Source: Pseudomonas sp. FP2196 (lineage in GTDB: Bacteria; Pseudomonadota; Gammaproteobacteria; Pseudomonadales; Pseudomonadaceae). From it: 64,000 nt of DNA. A program made the position numbers and the translations under genes. Location: the NCBI RefSeq assembly GCF_030687715.1, contig NZ_CP117445.1:5542501-5606500 (forward strand), given 5' to 3'. This document shows, one piece after another, positions 41,485 to 52,242 of the stretch. The notes under the pieces were generated by a model that saw only the letters and a program-made list of their open reading frames with translations, did not search any database and was not told where the DNA came from. Every line of letters starts with the position of its first letter. The first letter of the stretch is position 1.

Positions 41485-42365
41485 TGACGACGTACGCCGT
41501 CGGCGACCTGCAAGGCTGCCTCGAACCGCTCAAGTGCCTGCTCAAGCAAGTCGCATTTGATCCGGCGCTCGACCGGCTCTGGCTGGTGGGCGACCTGGTC
41601 AACCGCGGCCCGCAGTCTCTGGAAACCCTGCGTTTCCTCTATGGCATGCGTGAATCGCTGATCTGCGTGCTCGGCAACCATGACCTGCATCTGCTCGCCG
41701 CGGCAAAAAACATCGAGCGCCTGAAGAAATCGGACACCCTGCGCGAGATTCTCGAAGCCCCGGACGCCGCCGATCTGCTCGAGTGGCTGCGCCAGCAGAA
41801 ACTCATGCACTACGACGAACAGCGCGATGTCGCCATGGTTCACGCCGGCATCCCGCCGCAATGGTCACTGCGCCGCGCCTTGAAATGCGCCGCTGAAGTT
41901 GAAACTGCTTTGCGCGATGAAAGCCTGCTTCCCGCCTTCCTTGACGGGATGTATGGCAATGAACCATCGAAATGGGACAACGACCTTAAAGGCATCGCCC
42001 GCCTGCGCGTTATCACCAACTATTTCACCCGCATGCGTTTCTGCACCGCCGAGGGCAAACTCGATCTCAAAAGCAAAGAAGGCCTCGATACTGCGCCGCC
42101 CGGCTACAAACCGTGGTTCCAGCACAAGGAGCGCAAGACCCGGGGCCTGCGGATCATCTTTGGCCATTGGGCTGCTCTGGAAGGCAATATCCATGAGCCG
42201 GGCATTTCGGCGCTGGACACCGGTTGTGTCTGGGGCGGCAGCCTGACCCTGATGAACGTCGACAGCGGCGAACGCGTGTCGTGCAAATGCGATGAGCACG
42301 GTGGCTTAGCACCGACAGTCACACCACCTACCCCCGAAACTTTGCCGGTCAACGCCCCGCGTTAG
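41484..42365 (+). CDS. apaH: Diadenosine tetraphosphatase ApaH
   Basis: Symmetrical Np4N hydrolase, also able to remove Np4 caps from RNA. 293 aa with the full calcineurin-type metal signature: [30 protein letters not shown] and HAGIPPQW. It directly follows apaG. Confidence 0.96.
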   Translation: MTTYAVGDLQGCLEPLKCLLKQVAFDPALDRLWLVGDLVNRGPQSLETLRFLYGMRESLICVLGNHDLHLLAAAKNIERLKKSDTLREILEAPDAADLLEWLRQQKLMHYDEQRDVAMVHAGIPPQWSLRRALKCAAEVETALRDESLLPAFLDGMYGNEPSKWDNDLKGIARLRVITNYFTRMRFCTAEGKLDLKSKEGLDTAPPGYKPWFQHKERKTRGLRIIFGHWAALEGNIHEPGISALDTGCVWGGSLTLMNVDSGERVSCKCDEHGGLAPTVTPPTPETLPVNAPR

Positions 42366-42398
42366 ACTGTGCTTTCAGCCGAGCTACAGGAACCCGCC

Positions 42399-42728
42399 AT
42401 GAGCGAATTCAAACGAATCCCCCCGGAACAGGCCCAGGCCCTGCGCGAGCAAGGCGCCGTGGTGGTCGATGTACGTGATCCTGCCACTTTTGCCGCCCTG
42501 CACATCAGCGGTTCGAAACACTTGGACAATCATTCCCTGCACGCCTTCATCCAAGGCGCAGACCTCGATGCTCCGACGGTTGTTGTCTGCTACCACGGCA
42601 ATTCCAGCCAGGGAGCAGCGGCCTACCTCATCAGTCAGGGCTTCTCCGACGTCTACAGCATGGACGGCGGCTTTGAGCTATGGCGTACGACTTATCCTGC
42701 GGAAACCGCCCAAGGCACGTCGGAATAA
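42399..42728 (+). CDS. glpE: Thiosulfate sulfurtransferase GlpE
   Basis: 109-aa single-domain rhodanese. The active-site cysteine lies in [13 protein letters not shown] (about residue 65). The start at 42399 (MSEFKRI) gives the family length. It is the last gene of the lptD-to-glpE run; no glp regulon genes are nearby. Confidence 0.93.
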   Translation: MSEFKRIPPEQAQALREQGAVVVDVRDPATFAALHISGSKHLDNHSLHAFIQGADLDAPTVVVCYHGNSSQGAAAYLISQGFSDVYSMDGGFELWRTTYPAETAQGTSE

Positions 42729-42740
42729 TTTTTTTGTCAC

Positions 42741-42770
42741 GCGCAGGCCCCGGCTTCCGCGGGCCTGCGC
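42741..42770. other. GC-rich hairpin after glpE
   Basis: Perfect 10-bp stem GCGCAGGCCC/GGGCCTGCGC with a 10-nt loop. A T7 run lies upstream rather than downstream of it, so it does not have the shape of a plus-strand intrinsic terminator; it may protect the mRNA 3' end. Confidence 0.5.
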
Positions 42771-42833
42771 GCGGCAGACGAACGGTCTGCCACAACTAAT
42801 TACGTATCTCGCCTTTACCTCTCGAATTCCCAA

Positions 42834-42843
42834 CTATCCTTAA
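42834..42843 (+). promoter_or_regulatory. Candidate sigma-S type -10 of the prkA operon
   Basis: CTATCCTTAA resembles the extended stationary-phase -10 (CTATACTTAA) in one mismatch. It lies about 180 nt upstream of prkA, whose E. coli homologue yeaG is RpoS-dependent. No clear -35 is seen, as is common for this class. Confidence 0.4.
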
Positions 42844-42869
42844 GCCCAGGCCATCCAAAACAGGGGAGA

Positions 42870-42929
42870 GCCGGTACACCGGCGCACGGGTCATCGGGAG
42901 TGACTTTCACGGTTGTCGACCGCGAAAGT
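42870..42929 (+). promoter_or_regulatory. Structured 5' leader of prkA
   Basis: Two hairpins: GCCGG-TACA-CCGGC (42870-42883) and a longer stem ACTTTC/GAAAGT plus CGG/CCG around TTGTCGA (42903-42929) with one internal mismatch. They fall in the roughly 170-nt leader predicted from the candidate promoter. I recognise no known riboswitch family. Confidence 0.4.
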
Positions 42930-43022
42930 GTTCTGGGGGGTAAACAAGTGGCCACAACGGCTGCTTGCCAGCATCGACTGAGTGACCCGGCGTCGGCTCC
43001 ACGTATCGAGCGAGGTGACGTC

Positions 43023-44945
43023 ATGAGTATCTTTAGCCACTTCCAACAACGCTTCGAGTCCACACGCCAGGAAGAACTCTCTCTGCAAGAGTACCTGGAG
43101 CTGTGCAAGCAGGATCGCAGCGCCTACGTTTCCGCCGCCGAGCGTCTATTGCTGGCCATCGGCGAACCGGAACTGCTCGACACCTCGACCAACTCCAGGC
43201 TGTCGCGCATCTTCTCCAACAAGGTGATCCGTCGCTATCCGGCCTTTGAAGACTTCCACGGGATGGAAGAATGCATCGACCAGATCGTCTCGTATTTCCG
43301 CCACGCCGCCCAAGGCCTGGAAGAGAAGAAACAAATCCTCTATCTGCTCGGCCCCGTCGGCGGTGGTAAATCGTCCCTGGCCGAGAAGCTGAAACAACTG
43401 ATCGAGAAAGTCCCTTTCTACGCGATCAAAGGTTCGCCGGTATTCGAGTCGCCATTGGGTTTGTTCAACGCCACCGAAGATGGCGCGATCCTGGAGGAAG
43501 ACTTCGGTATTCCACGGCGCTACCTGAACACCATCATGTCGCCATGGGCGACCAAGCGCTTGGCCGAATTCGGTGGCGACATCAGTCAGTTTCGCGTGGT
43601 CAAACTGTATCCGTCGATCCTCAATCAGATCGCCGTGGCCAAAACCGAGCCGGGTGACGAGAACAACCAGGACATCTCCGCACTGGTCGGTAAGGTCGAC
43701 ATCCGCAAACTCGAGGAATATCCACAGAACGACGCCGACGCCTACAGCTACTCCGGTGCGCTGTGTCGGGCCAACCAGGGCCTGATGGAATTCGTCGAAA
43801 TGTTCAAGGCGCCGATCAAGGTGCTCCACCCACTGCTGACCGCCACTCAGGAAGGTAACTACAACAGTACCGAAGGTCTCGGCGCGATTCCGTTCACCGG
43901 TATTCTGCTGGCCCACTCCAACGAATCGGAATGGCACACCTTCCGTAACAACAAGAACAACGAGGCCTTCATCGACCGGATTTACATCGTCAAGGTGCCG
44001 TACTGCCTGCGGGTCAGCGATGAAGTGAAGATCTACGACAAACTGCTGTTCAACAGCTCTCTGGCCAAGGCGCATTGCGCGCCGGACACTTTGAAGATGC
44101 TGGCGCAGTTCACCGTCTTGTCGCGCCTCAAGGAGCCGGAAAACTCCAATATCTATTCGAAGATGCGCGTGTACGACGGTGAGAACCTCAAGGACACCGA
44201 CCCTAAAGCCAAATCGATTCAGGAATACCGCGACTCGGCAGGCGTGGATGAAGGCATGAACGGCCTGTCGACCCGCTTTGCGTTCAAGATCCTCTCCAAG
44301 GTGTTCAACTTCGATCCGCACGAAATCGCCGCCAACCCGGTGCACTTGCTCTATGTCCTGGAGCAGCAGATCGAGCAGGAACAGTTCCAGGCTGAAACCC
44401 GCGAACGTTATTTGCGCTACCTGAAGGAATACCTGGCACCGCGTTATATCGAATTCATTGGCAAGGAGATCCAGACCGCGTACCTGGAGTCTTACAGCGA
44501 ATACGGCCAGAACATCTTCGACCGCTACGTGCTGTACGCGGATTTCTGGATTCAGGATCAGGAGTACCGCGATCCGGAAACTGGCGAAATCCTCAACCGC
44601 GTCGCGCTGAACGAAGAACTGGAGAAAATCGAAAAACCGGCCGGCATCAGCAATCCGAAGGACTTCCGCAACGAGATTGTCAACTTCGTGCTGCGCGCCC
44701 GGGCCAACAACAACGGCAAGAACCCGACCTGGCTCAGCTACGAAAAACTGCGGGTGGTTATCGAGAAGAAAATGTTCTCGAACACCGAAGATTTGCTGCC
44801 GGTCATCAGCTTCAACGCCAAGGCGAGCAAAGAGGATCAGCAGAAACACAACGACTTCGTTACACGAATGGTCGAACGCGGCTACACAGACAAACAGGTA
44901 AGGCTTCTGTCCGAATGGTACCTACGGGTCCGGAAATCGCAGTGA
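43023..44945 (+). CDS. prkA: PrkA family serine protein kinase (YeaG)
   Basis: 640-aa cytoplasmic protein with an AAA-like N-terminal domain (Walker A GPVGGGKSSLAEKLK near residue 110) and a C-terminal PrkA kinase-like domain. Homologues respond to starvation and nitrogen stress. The start at 43023 (MSIFSHFQQRF) has GAGGTGAC upstream; in-frame codons further up fall in the structured leader. It heads prkA-yeaH-spoVR, a widely conserved trio. Confidence 0.94.
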   Translation: MSIFSHFQQRFESTRQEELSLQEYLELCKQDRSAYVSAAERLLLAIGEPELLDTSTNSRLSRIFSNKVIRRYPAFEDFHGMEECIDQIVSYFRHAAQGLEEKKQILYLLGPVGGGKSSLAEKLKQLIEKVPFYAIKGSPVFESPLGLFNATEDGAILEEDFGIPRRYLNTIMSPWATKRLAEFGGDISQFRVVKLYPSILNQIAVAKTEPGDENNQDISALVGKVDIRKLEEYPQNDADAYSYSGALCRANQGLMEFVEMFKAPIKVLHPLLTATQEGNYNSTEGLGAIPFTGILLAHSNESEWHTFRNNKNNEAFIDRIYIVKVPYCLRVSDEVKIYDKLLFNSSLAKAHCAPDTLKMLAQFTVLSRLKEPENSNIYSKMRVYDGENLKDTDPKAKSIQEYRDSAGVDEGMNGLSTRFAFKILSKVFNFDPHEIAANPVHLLYVLEQQIEQEQFQAETRERYLRYLKEYLAPRYIEFIGKEIQTAYLESYSEYGQNIFDRYVLYADFWIQDQEYRDPETGEILNRVALNEELEKIEKPAGISNPKDFRNEIVNFVLRARANNNGKNPTWLSYEKLRVVIEKKMFSNTEDLLPVISFNAKASKEDQQKHNDFVTRMVERGYTDKQVRLLSEWYLRVRKSQ

Positions 44946-44946
44946 A

Positions 44947-45050
44947 GCAGCTGCAAGCTAACAGCTACGAGCTGCAAGAAAAAAGCGCATGAGCCTGACG
45001 TTCAGGTAATGGCGTCTACTTGCAGCTTGCAGCTCACAACTTGAAGCTGC
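44947..45050. repeat. REP-like inverted repeat, third family
   Basis: Two 32-nt imperfect inverted arms (44947-44978 and 45019-45050) built from AGCTGCAAGCT/AGCTTGCAGCT units, separated by 40 bp. It fills the gap between prkA and yeaH, ending 15 bp before the yeaH start. Confidence 0.75.
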
Positions 45051-45064
45051 CCGGAGGGCCACGT

Positions 45065-46336
45065 ATGAGCTATGTGATCGACCGACGTCTCAATGGCAAG
45101 AACAAAAGCACGGTAAACCGCCAGCGGTTCCTGCGGCGTTACCGTGACCACATCAAGAAGGCTGTCGAAGAGGCGGTCAGCCGGCGCTCCATCACGGATA
45201 TGGAACACGGCGAACAGATCAGCATTCCCGGTCGCGACATCGACGAACCGGTGCTTCACCACGGCCGTGGCGGCAAGCAGACCGTGGTTCATCCCGGCAA
45301 CAAGGAATTCACTGCCGGCGAACACATCGCCCGCCCACCGGGAGGCGGCGGCGGACGCGGACCGGGCAAGGCCGGAAACTCCGGCGAAGGCATGGATGAG
45401 TTTGTCTTCCAGATCACCCAGGAAGAATTTCTAGAATTCATGTTCGAAGACCTCGAACTGCCGAACTTGGTGAAACGCAACCTGAGCGGCACCGACACCT
45501 TCAAAACCGTGCGCGCGGGGATCAGCAACGAAGGCAACCCTTCTCGCATCAACATCATCCGCACCCTGCGCTCAGCCCACGCACGGCGTATCGCCCTGTC
45601 GGGCAGCAGCCGCGCGAAACTGCGTGAAGCCAAAGAGGAACTGGCGCGCATCAAGCGTGAAGAGCCTGACAACTTCGGCGATATTCAGGAACTCGAGGCC
45701 GAGATCGAAAAACTCAGCGCGCGCATTCATCGCGTGCCGTTCCTCGATACCTTCGACTTGAAATACAACCTGCTGATCAAGCAGCCTAATCCTAGTTCCA
45801 AAGCAGTGATGTTCTGCCTGATGGACGTCTCAGGCTCCATGACCCAGGCGACCAAGGACATTGCCAAGCGCTTTTTCATCCTGCTGTACCTGTTCCTGAA
45901 GCGGAACTACGACAAGATCGACGTAGTGTTCATCCGTCACCACACCAGCGCCCGGGAAGTGGACGAAGAGGAGTTTTTCTATTCGCGGGAAACCGGCGGG
46001 ACCATCGTTTCCAGCGCCCTGAAACTGATGCAGGAGATCATGGCCGAGCGTTATCCCAGCAACGAGTGGAACATTTATGCGGCTCAGGCTTCCGACGGCG
46101 ATAACTGGAACGACGACTCGCCAATCTGCCGCGACATCCTCATCAACCAGATCATGCCGTTTGTGCAGTACTACACTTACGTGGAGATCACCCCGCGCGA
46201 ACACCAAGCCCTCTGGTACGAATACGAACGCATCGCCGAAGCCTTTTCCGACACGTTTGCCCAGCAGCAACTGGTCTCGGCCGGGGATATCTATCCGGTC
46301 TTCCGTGAACTCTTCCAGCGCAGGTTAGTGACATGA
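45065..46336 (+). CDS. yeaH: YeaH/YhbH family protein (DUF444, VWA-like)
   Basis: 423-aa protein. A basic N-terminal region and a glycine-rich stretch ([12 protein letters not shown], about residues 88-100) precede a helical region and a von Willebrand A-type domain with the MIDAS-like CLMDVSGSM (about 255). The start at 45065 ([13 protein letters not shown]) has GGAGGG upstream. Function is unknown but it always travels with prkA. It overlaps spoVR by 4 bp. Confidence 0.93.
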   Translation: MSYVIDRRLNGKNKSTVNRQRFLRRYRDHIKKAVEEAVSRRSITDMEHGEQISIPGRDIDEPVLHHGRGGKQTVVHPGNKEFTAGEHIARPPGGGGGRGPGKAGNSGEGMDEFVFQITQEEFLEFMFEDLELPNLVKRNLSGTDTFKTVRAGISNEGNPSRINIIRTLRSAHARRIALSGSSRAKLREAKEELARIKREEPDNFGDIQELEAEIEKLSARIHRVPFLDTFDLKYNLLIKQPNPSSKAVMFCLMDVSGSMTQATKDIAKRFFILLYLFLKRNYDKIDVVFIRHHTSAREVDEEEFFYSRETGGTIVSSALKLMQEIMAERYPSNEWNIYAAQASDGDNWNDDSPICRDILINQIMPFVQYYTYVEITPREHQALWYEYERIAEAFSDTFAQQQLVSAGDIYPVFRELFQRRLVT

Positions 46337-47895
46337 CCGCCAAAGAGCAGAAACGCCAACCCATTTCCACCGGCTCCGAATGGACGTTCGAGCTGATCCA
46401 GACCTACGACCGCGAAATCGCCCGTATCGCGGCCGGCTATGCGCTGGATACTTACCCCAACCAGATCGAAGTGATTACCGCCGAACAAATGATGGATGCG
46501 TACGCCTCGGTCGGCATGCCGCTGGGCTACCACCATTGGTCCTACGGCAAACACTTCCTCAGCACCGAGAAGTCCTACAGTCGCGGACAGATGGGCCTGG
46601 CGTACGAGATCGTGATCAACTCGGATCCCTGCATCGCCTATCTGATGGAAGAGAACACCATCTGCATGCAGGCGCTGGTGGTGGCTCATGCCTGCTACGG
46701 TCACAACAGTTTCTTCAAGGGCAATTACCTGTTTCGCACCTGGACCGACGCCAGTTCGATCATCGATTATCTGGTGTTCGCCAAGCAGTACATCATGCAA
46801 TGCGAGGAGCGCCACGGCATCGATGCAGTCGAGGATTTGCTCGACTCCTGCCATGCGCTGATGAACTACGGTGTCGACCGCTATAAACGCCCCTACCCGA
46901 TTTCCGCCGAGGAGGAACGGCGGCGGCAAAAAGATCGCGAAGAACATATGCAGAAACAGATCAACGACCTGTGGCGCACTATTCCAAAAGGCGCAGACAA
47001 ATACAGCGACAAGGACAATGCGCGTTTCCCGGCCGAGCCGCAGGAAAACATCCTGTACTTCATCGAGAAGCACGCGCCATTGCTCGAGCCGTGGCAGCGG
47101 GAAATCGTGCGAATTGTGCGCAAGATCGCCCAGTATTTTTATCCACAGCGCCAGACACAGGTGATGAACGAAGGCTGGGCGACGTTCTGGCACTACACGC
47201 TGATGAATGACCTGTACGACGAAGGCCTGGTCACTGACGGTTTCATGATGGAGTTCCTGACGTCCCATACCAGCGTGGTGTTCCAGCCGGGTTTCGACAG
47301 CCCCTACTACAGCGGCATCAACCCCTACGCGCTCGGTTTTGCCATGTACCGCGACATCCGGCGCATGTGCGAAGAGCCCACCGAGGAAGACCGTCACTGG
47401 TTCCCGGAAATCGCCGGGACCGACTGGCTGTCGAGCATCAAGTTCGCCATGAGCAGCTTCAAGGACGAAAGCTTCATCCTGCAGTACCTGTCACCAAAAG
47501 TGATCCGCGACCTGAAATTGTTCAGCATCCTCGATGACGATCAAAAGGATGATCTGCTGGTACCGGCGATCCATGACGAAACCGGCTACCGAATCATCCG
47601 CGAAACCCTGGCAGCGCAGTACAACCTCGGCAATCGCGAACCCAACGTGCAGATCTACAGCATTGATCGTCGCGGCGACCGCTCATTGACCCTGCGTCAC
47701 CAGCAACATGATCGCAAACCATTGGGCGATTCCACCGAAGAAGTCCTGAAACACTTGCATCGCTTGTGGGGCTTCGACATACACCTGGAAACCCTGCAAG
47801 GCGACCAGATCATGAAGACCCATCACGTACCGCCACGCAGTGAACACAGCGAAGGGGATTACGGTCGGCTCGATCTGGCCGTCATTCATCTTTGA
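46333..47895 (+). CDS. spoVR: SpoVR family protein (YcgB)
   Basis: 520-aa SpoVR-family protein. Conserved segments: [56 protein letters not shown] and [14 protein letters not shown]. In Bacillus it is needed for spore cortex formation; in proteobacteria it belongs to the prkA stress cluster, but its activity is unknown. It is translationally coupled to yeaH. Confidence 0.94.
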   Translation: MTAKEQKRQPISTGSEWTFELIQTYDREIARIAAGYALDTYPNQIEVITAEQMMDAYASVGMPLGYHHWSYGKHFLSTEKSYSRGQMGLAYEIVINSDPCIAYLMEENTICMQALVVAHACYGHNSFFKGNYLFRTWTDASSIIDYLVFAKQYIMQCEERHGIDAVEDLLDSCHALMNYGVDRYKRPYPISAEEERRRQKDREEHMQKQINDLWRTIPKGADKYSDKDNARFPAEPQENILYFIEKHAPLLEPWQREIVRIVRKIAQYFYPQRQTQVMNEGWATFWHYTLMNDLYDEGLVTDGFMMEFLTSHTSVVFQPGFDSPYYSGINPYALGFAMYRDIRRMCEEPTEEDRHWFPEIAGTDWLSSIKFAMSSFKDESFILQYLSPKVIRDLKLFSILDDDQKDDLLVPAIHDETGYRIIRETLAAQYNLGNREPNVQIYSIDRRGDRSLTLRHQQHDRKPLGDSTEEVLKHLHRLWGFDIHLETLQGDQIMKTHHVPPRSEHSEGDYGRLDLAVIHL

Positions 47896-47957
47896 TCCGG
47901 TTCTGGCCTCCGAAAGTCCGACGCAAGGGTTATCCTGTCGGGCCAACGGAGGTTTTT

Positions 47958-49181
47958 ATGCAGATTTATAAGGTCGGCGGCGCGGTGCGTGATCGCTTGC
48001 TGGGCAAACCGGTCACTGATATCGACTGGGTGGTAGTAGGCGCTACTGCTGACGAGATGCTTGCCAAGGGGTTTCGTCCGGTGGGTGCGGACTTCCCGGT
48101 ATTTCTTCATCCGAAAAGTGGCGAGGAATACGCCCTCGCCCGCACCGAGCGCAAAAGCGGTCGCGGCTACGGCGGTTTCACGTTTCACGCCAGCCCCGAG
48201 GTTACGCTTGAAGAAGACCTGATCCGCCGCGACCTGACCATTAACGCCATGGCCGAGGACGATCAGCACAACCTGACTGATCCGTATCATGGCCAGCGCG
48301 ATCTTGAGGATCGGGTTCTGCGTCACGTATCCCCGGCATTCGCCGAAGATCCCCTCCGAGTATTGCGTGTTGCCCGCTTTTCCGCTCGCTATGCCGGGCT
48401 CGGGTTTACCGTAGCACCAGAGACACTGGAACTGATGCGCCAACTCAGTGAATCCGGCGAACTGGAAGCTTTGACGGCTGAGCGCAGCTGGAAAGAAATC
48501 TCCCGCGCGTTGATGGAGGATCAGCCACAGATGTTCATTCAAGTGCTTCGCGATTGCGGCGCGCTGAAAGTCCTGATGCCGGAAGTCGACGCTCTGTTCG
48601 GCGTGCCACAACCCGAAGCCCATCATCCGGAAATTGATACCGGCCTGCACACCTTAAGCGTGCTGGAGCAGTCAGCCCTGCACAAACAACCGCTGACCGT
48701 GCGCTGGGCCTGCCTGCTGCATGACCTCGGCAAAGGCCTGACGCCGGAAGAAGAGTGGCCACGGCATATCGCCCATGAGCACACCGGGTTGAAGCTGATC
48801 AAAGTGGTCAACGAACGCTTCAAGGCGCCGAAGGATTGCCAGGAATTGGCCCTATTGGTCGGCAAGTACCACACGCATGGTCACCGGGCGCTCGAGTTGA
48901 AAGCCTCAACATTGCTGGACCTGCTGCAAAGTTTTGATGTGTATCGCCGACCGCAGCGGTTTGAAGAGTTTATCGCCGCATGCGAGATGGATGCACGCGG
49001 GCGCAAAGGCCTGGAGCAGAGAAGTTATCCACAGGCGGATTATTTGCGAGGTGCGGCGAAGGCCGCGCGGGAGGTCGCGGTGCAGCCGTTGCTGGAGAAG
49101 GGATTCAAGGGCCCTGAGTTGGGCGAAGCGCTGAAGCGTGAGCGACTTAAGGCGCTGAAGGCGTACAAGGAAAACAGCTAA
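47958..49181 (+). CDS. cca: CCA tRNA nucleotidyltransferase
   Basis: Adds or repairs the 3' CCA of tRNAs. 407 aa, class II: nucleotidyltransferase head [21 protein letters not shown] near the start, [12 protein letters not shown] near 93, [15 protein letters not shown] and an HD phosphohydrolase domain ([17 protein letters not shown]) typical of gammaproteobacterial Cca. The start at 47958 has ACGGAGG upstream. Confidence 0.96.
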   Translation: MQIYKVGGAVRDRLLGKPVTDIDWVVVGATADEMLAKGFRPVGADFPVFLHPKSGEEYALARTERKSGRGYGGFTFHASPEVTLEEDLIRRDLTINAMAEDDQHNLTDPYHGQRDLEDRVLRHVSPAFAEDPLRVLRVARFSARYAGLGFTVAPETLELMRQLSESGELEALTAERSWKEISRALMEDQPQMFIQVLRDCGALKVLMPEVDALFGVPQPEAHHPEIDTGLHTLSVLEQSALHKQPLTVRWACLLHDLGKGLTPEEEWPRHIAHEHTGLKLIKVVNERFKAPKDCQELALLVGKYHTHGHRALELKASTLLDLLQSFDVYRRPQRFEEFIAACEMDARGRKGLEQRSYPQADYLRGAAKAAREVAVQPLLEKGFKGPELGEALKRERLKALKAYKENS

Positions 49182-49187
49182 AGCAAG

Positions 49188-49270
49188 ACCAAAAGATCGC
49201 AGCCTTCGGCAGCTGCTGCAGAGATATTTGGGTTTCCATGCAGGAGCTGCCGAAGACTGCGATCTTTTGC
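49188..49270. repeat. Inverted REP pair, second family
   Basis: Arms 49191-49220 and 49239-49268 are inverted copies (AAAAGATCGCAGCCTTCGGC / GCCGAAGACTGCGATCTTTT) with few mismatches. It lies between convergent cca and folK. Confidence 0.85.
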
Positions 49271-49271
49271 T

Positions 49272-49787
49272 TTATAGATTCGCAGGCGTGAGCTGCTCGC
49301 CCCGCCACTCAAACCCAACCGGCGCCAACACCTGATCAATCTGCGCCTCCGCCCACAGCGTGGCGAAGCTTTTTCCCACACCGGGATGTACCCGATCCGG
49401 CGCAATCAACGACAGCGGCCACAACACAAAAGCATTTTTCAGAATTTCAGCTCGCGGCAAGACCAACCCGTCGAAGTTTCCCACCAGATCGCCGTACAGC
49501 AGCACGTCGATGTCCAGCGGCAACCCCTTGCGATCCGGCGCATAGCGACCGTTATCCGCCTCGATGAATTTCAAGCGCCGATCCAGCTCCATCAACGGCA
49601 GGTCGGTATACCCGGACACCACAAAGTTGAAGAACAGCCCACTCTTGATCCCCACCGGCTGGCTTTCGAACACCGCCGAACAGCGGATATCCACCAGAAA
49701 CGTCGCCAATGCATCAAGACCGGCGCACAAATGGGTTTCACGCTCGATATTGCTACCAAGCCCGAGATACACCTGAGTCAGCGACAT
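49272..49787 (-). CDS. folK: 2-amino-4-hydroxy-6-hydroxymethyldihydropteridine pyrophosphokinase
   Basis: Folate synthesis. 171 aa; LGLGSNIERE at the start, NGRYAPDRKGLPLDIDVLLY metal/ATP-binding segment near 85 and LPRAEILKNAFVLWPL near 115. It overlaps folB, which supplies its substrate, by 10 bp. Confidence 0.95.
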   Translation of the reverse strand: MSLTQVYLGLGSNIERETHLCAGLDALATFLVDIRCSAVFESQPVGIKSGLFFNFVVSGYTDLPLMELDRRLKFIEADNGRYAPDRKGLPLDIDVLLYGDLVGNFDGLVLPRAEILKNAFVLWPLSLIAPDRVHPGVGKSFATLWAEAQIDQVLAPVGFEWRGEQLTPANL

Positions 49788-50134
49788 CCGCGCTCGATCT
49801 CCACGCCCACGCCACCCTTGGCAGCCGGCACGGCGCCGGGTTTGGTCAGCTTTAAACGCACCCAGGTGATGTTGAATTCAGTCATCAGCACTTCGACCAG
49901 GCGCTCGGCGAAAGTCTCGACCAGTTGATACTGCGCCTGCTCGGCAAACGCCTGAATCCGCGTGGAAACGCTGGCATAGTCGAGCGCCAGGGTCAGGTCG
50001 TCACCGGCGGCGGCCGGGCGATTGTCCCAGGCGAAGTTCAGATCAAGACGCAGGCACTGTCGGATGCCGCGCTCCCAGTCGTAGGCACCAATCACGGTGT
50101 CAACTTCCAGGCCCTCGATAAACACTCTGTCCAA
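49778..50134 (-). CDS. folB: Dihydroneopterin aldolase
   Basis: 118-aa folate-pathway aldolase with [18 protein letters not shown] near the start, the [11 protein letters not shown] segment and the KLTKPGAV end. I chose TTG at 50134 as start because GGAG lies 8 nt upstream and the translation matches the family N-terminus; an in-frame TTG at 50158 has no such site. Coupled to folK. Confidence 0.93.
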   Translation of the reverse strand: MDRVFIEGLEVDTVIGAYDWERGIRQCLRLDLNFAWDNRPAAAGDDLTLALDYASVSTRIQAFAEQAQYQLVETFAERLVEVLMTEFNITWVRLKLTKPGAVPAAKGGVGVEIERGCR

Positions 50135-50208
50135 GCACTTTTCTCCGCTGCACGACAAGGGCGCAATGCGCCGTTAGAATCAGGGCGTCCTCGCCCGGAA
50201 TAGTTAGC

Positions 50209-50778
50209 ATGTTTTGGTTACTGGCGACTCTCGCCTACCTGCTCGGCTCTCTGTCCTTCGCCATTTTGCTCAGCCGCCTGACCGGAAACCCGGATCCACG
50301 AATGAGTGGCTCGGGTAATGCCGGCGCGACCAACATGCTGCGCCTGGCCGGCCGCAAACTCGCGATCCTGACCCTGCTGGGTGATCTATGCAAAGGCTTG
50401 CTGCCGGTGCTGATCGCATCGGCTGTCGGCCTTTCGCTGCAGGATCAGGCCTGGATAGGCGTATGCGCCGTGATCGGTCACCTGTTCCCGCTGTACTTCC
50501 GCTTTCGCGGCGGCAAAGGCGTCGCCACTGCCGCCGGCATGCTGCTGGGCCTGTATCCGCCGGCTGCGCTGTTAGCGGCGTGCGCATGGCTGCTAACGTT
50601 TTACCTGACCCGTACCAGCTCACTGGCGGCGCTGATCGCCACGCCACTGACCCTGCCGCTGCTCGCCTGGCAAGAGCCAAAGGCTTTGCTGCCGATGAGC
50701 GCCTTGACGCTACTGATCGTCTGGCGCCACCGCGGCAATCTACGCGACCTGTTTGCCGGGCGCGAACGGCATTTTTAA
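50209..50778 (+). CDS. plsY: Glycerol-3-phosphate acyltransferase PlsY
   Basis: 189-aa inner-membrane enzyme transferring acyl from acyl-phosphate to glycerol-3-phosphate. Five or so TM segments; conserved loops [11 protein letters not shown] near 32, [18 protein letters not shown] near 92 and the C-terminal [15 protein letters not shown]. It is divergent from folB and convergent with tsaD. Confidence 0.95.
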   Translation: MFWLLATLAYLLGSLSFAILLSRLTGNPDPRMSGSGNAGATNMLRLAGRKLAILTLLGDLCKGLLPVLIASAVGLSLQDQAWIGVCAVIGHLFPLYFRFRGGKGVATAAGMLLGLYPPAALLAACAWLLTFYLTRTSSLAALIATPLTLPLLAWQEPKALLPMSALTLLIVWRHRGNLRDLFAGRERHF

Positions 50779-50801
50779 ATGCCGGTCTTCAGCGCTGCTC
50801 A

Positions 50802-51827
50802 TTACAACGCCGACAACTGCTCCATCGGCCAGCGCGCCTGCACGCTGATCGCCAGACTTTCCTGCTGACCGGCTTGCAAACGCTGGCAACCGGCAAACGC
50901 GATCATCGCGCCATTGTCGGTGCAGAACTCGGGACGGGCGTAAAACACATCGCCCTTCATGTCGCCGAGCATTTTCTCCAGAGAAACACGCAAAGCCTTG
51001 TTTGCGCTGACGCCACCCGCGATGACCAGACGCTTCATGCCCGCCTGTTTCAGGGCACGCTTGCACTTGATGGTCAAAGTCTCCACCACGGCCTGCTGGA
51101 ACGCCAGCGCGATGTCGCAACGGGCTTGCTCGCTGTCGTCCCCGGCGCTGACGCACTGCTGCCAAGTGTTGAGGGCGAAGGTTTTCAGACCGCTGAAGCT
51201 GAAATCCAGCCCCGGGCGATCACACATCGGACGCGGAAAAGTAAAACGCCCTGCAGTGCCCATCTCCGCCAGCTTGGCAATTTCCGGTCCGCCTGGGTAA
51301 TTGAGGCCCATCATCTTCGCGGTTTTGTCGAACGCTTCGCCGGCAGCATCATCAAGCGTCTCGCCAAGCAAGGTGTATTGGCCGATGCCATCGACCTGAA
51401 CAAGCTGCGTATGACCGCCGGAGACCAACAAAGCGACGAACGGGAATTCGGGTGGCTTTGGCTCCAGCATCGGAGCCAACAAATGACCTTCCATGTGATG
51501 CACGCCGAGTGCCGGGATGCCCCAGGCAAACGCCAGCGCCTGAGCACAGGAAGCACCCACCAGCAGAGCGCCAACCAGGCCAGGACCCGCGGTATAAGCG
51601 ATCGCATCGATCTCAGTCGGCACACAGTCAGCCTCGGCCAACACCTGACGAATCAAGGGCAGCATGCGCTTGACGTGGTCACGCGAGGCCAGCTCAGGCA
51701 CCACACCGCCATACACGCGATGCAGGTCGATCTGACTGAACAGTGCGTCGGCCAGCAGGCCGCGCTCACTGTCATATAATGCGACGCCGGTTTCGTCGCA
51801 GGAGGTTTCTAATCCCAGTACTAGCAT
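50802..51827 (-). CDS. tsaD: tRNA N6-adenosine threonylcarbamoyltransferase TsaD
   Basis: Catalytic subunit for the t6A37 modification of ANN-decoding tRNAs. 341 aa; [10 protein letters not shown] at the N-terminus, iron-binding HHMEGHLL near 110, [10 protein letters not shown] near 135 and [13 protein letters not shown] near 265. Divergent from rpsU, the usual order in gammaproteobacteria. Its substrates include CAU-anticodon tRNA-Ile. Confidence 0.97.
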   Translation of the reverse strand: MLVLGLETSCDETGVALYDSERGLLADALFSQIDLHRVYGGVVPELASRDHVKRMLPLIRQVLAEADCVPTEIDAIAYTAGPGLVGALLVGASCAQALAFAWGIPALGVHHMEGHLLAPMLEPKPPEFPFVALLVSGGHTQLVQVDGIGQYTLLGETLDDAAGEAFDKTAKMMGLNYPGGPEIAKLAEMGTAGRFTFPRPMCDRPGLDFSFSGLKTFALNTWQQCVSAGDDSEQARCDIALAFQQAVVETLTIKCKRALKQAGMKRLVIAGGVSANKALRVSLEKMLGDMKGDVFYARPEFCTDNGAMIAFAGCQRLQAGQQESLAISVQARWPMEQLSAL

Positions 51828-51914
51828 GGGTTTGCGCCTTGTTTAGGCTGAATTCGAAGGCGCGCATAATAGTCGCCGCGTGATGCCCCGGCCAGCGGTT
51901 TTCGATCAGAGGCT

Positions 51915-52002
51915 TTGCATTCCGAGCGATGAGGGGTTAACATCCGCAACCCTTAAAAACCGACGTCTTCAAGTGCTCTTTTGCCGCGAGGATGTTGACC
52001 CC
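51915..52002 (+). promoter_or_regulatory. rpsU promoter and inverted repeat
   Basis: A promoter-like pair TTGCAT (51915-51920), 17 bp, TAACAT (51938-51943) faces rpsU. Overlapping it, GGGGTTAACATCC (51933-51945) and GGATGTTGACCCC (51990-52002) form a 13-bp inverted repeat, fully paired as RNA if one U-G is allowed, with a 44-nt loop. If the arm is transcribed it would fold in the rpsU leader; if not, it may be an operator. Confidence 0.45.
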
Positions 52003-52026
52003 GGTAATGAATGAAGGTAGCTCTGG

Positions 52027-52242
52027 ATGCCAGCCGTCAAAGTTAAAGAGAACGAACCCTTCGACGTAGCTCTGCGTCGTTTCAAGCGCTCCTGCGAAAA
52101 AGCCGGTGTACTGGCTGAAGTTCGTAGCCGCGAATTTTACGAGAAGCCAACTTCTGAGCGTAAGCGTAAAGCAGCAGCCGCTGTTAAGCGTCACGCCAAG
52201 AAAGTTCAGCGCGAACAGCGCCGCGCCGTTCGTCTGTACTAA
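52027..52242 (+). CDS. rpsU: 30S ribosomal protein S21
   Basis: 71-aa basic protein, full family length, starting [19 protein letters not shown]. First gene of the rpsU-dnaG-rpoD macromolecular-synthesis region. Here a 486-bp gap separates it from dnaG. Confidence 0.98.

Noticed and set aside
42741..42770. Intrinsic terminator after glpE
   Set aside because: Strong stem, but the T-run is on the upstream side; kept only as a hairpin.
43146..44849. 567-codon frame antisense to prkA
   Set aside because: Mirror of a strongly conserved gene, no ribosome-binding site, composition typical of an antisense shadow.
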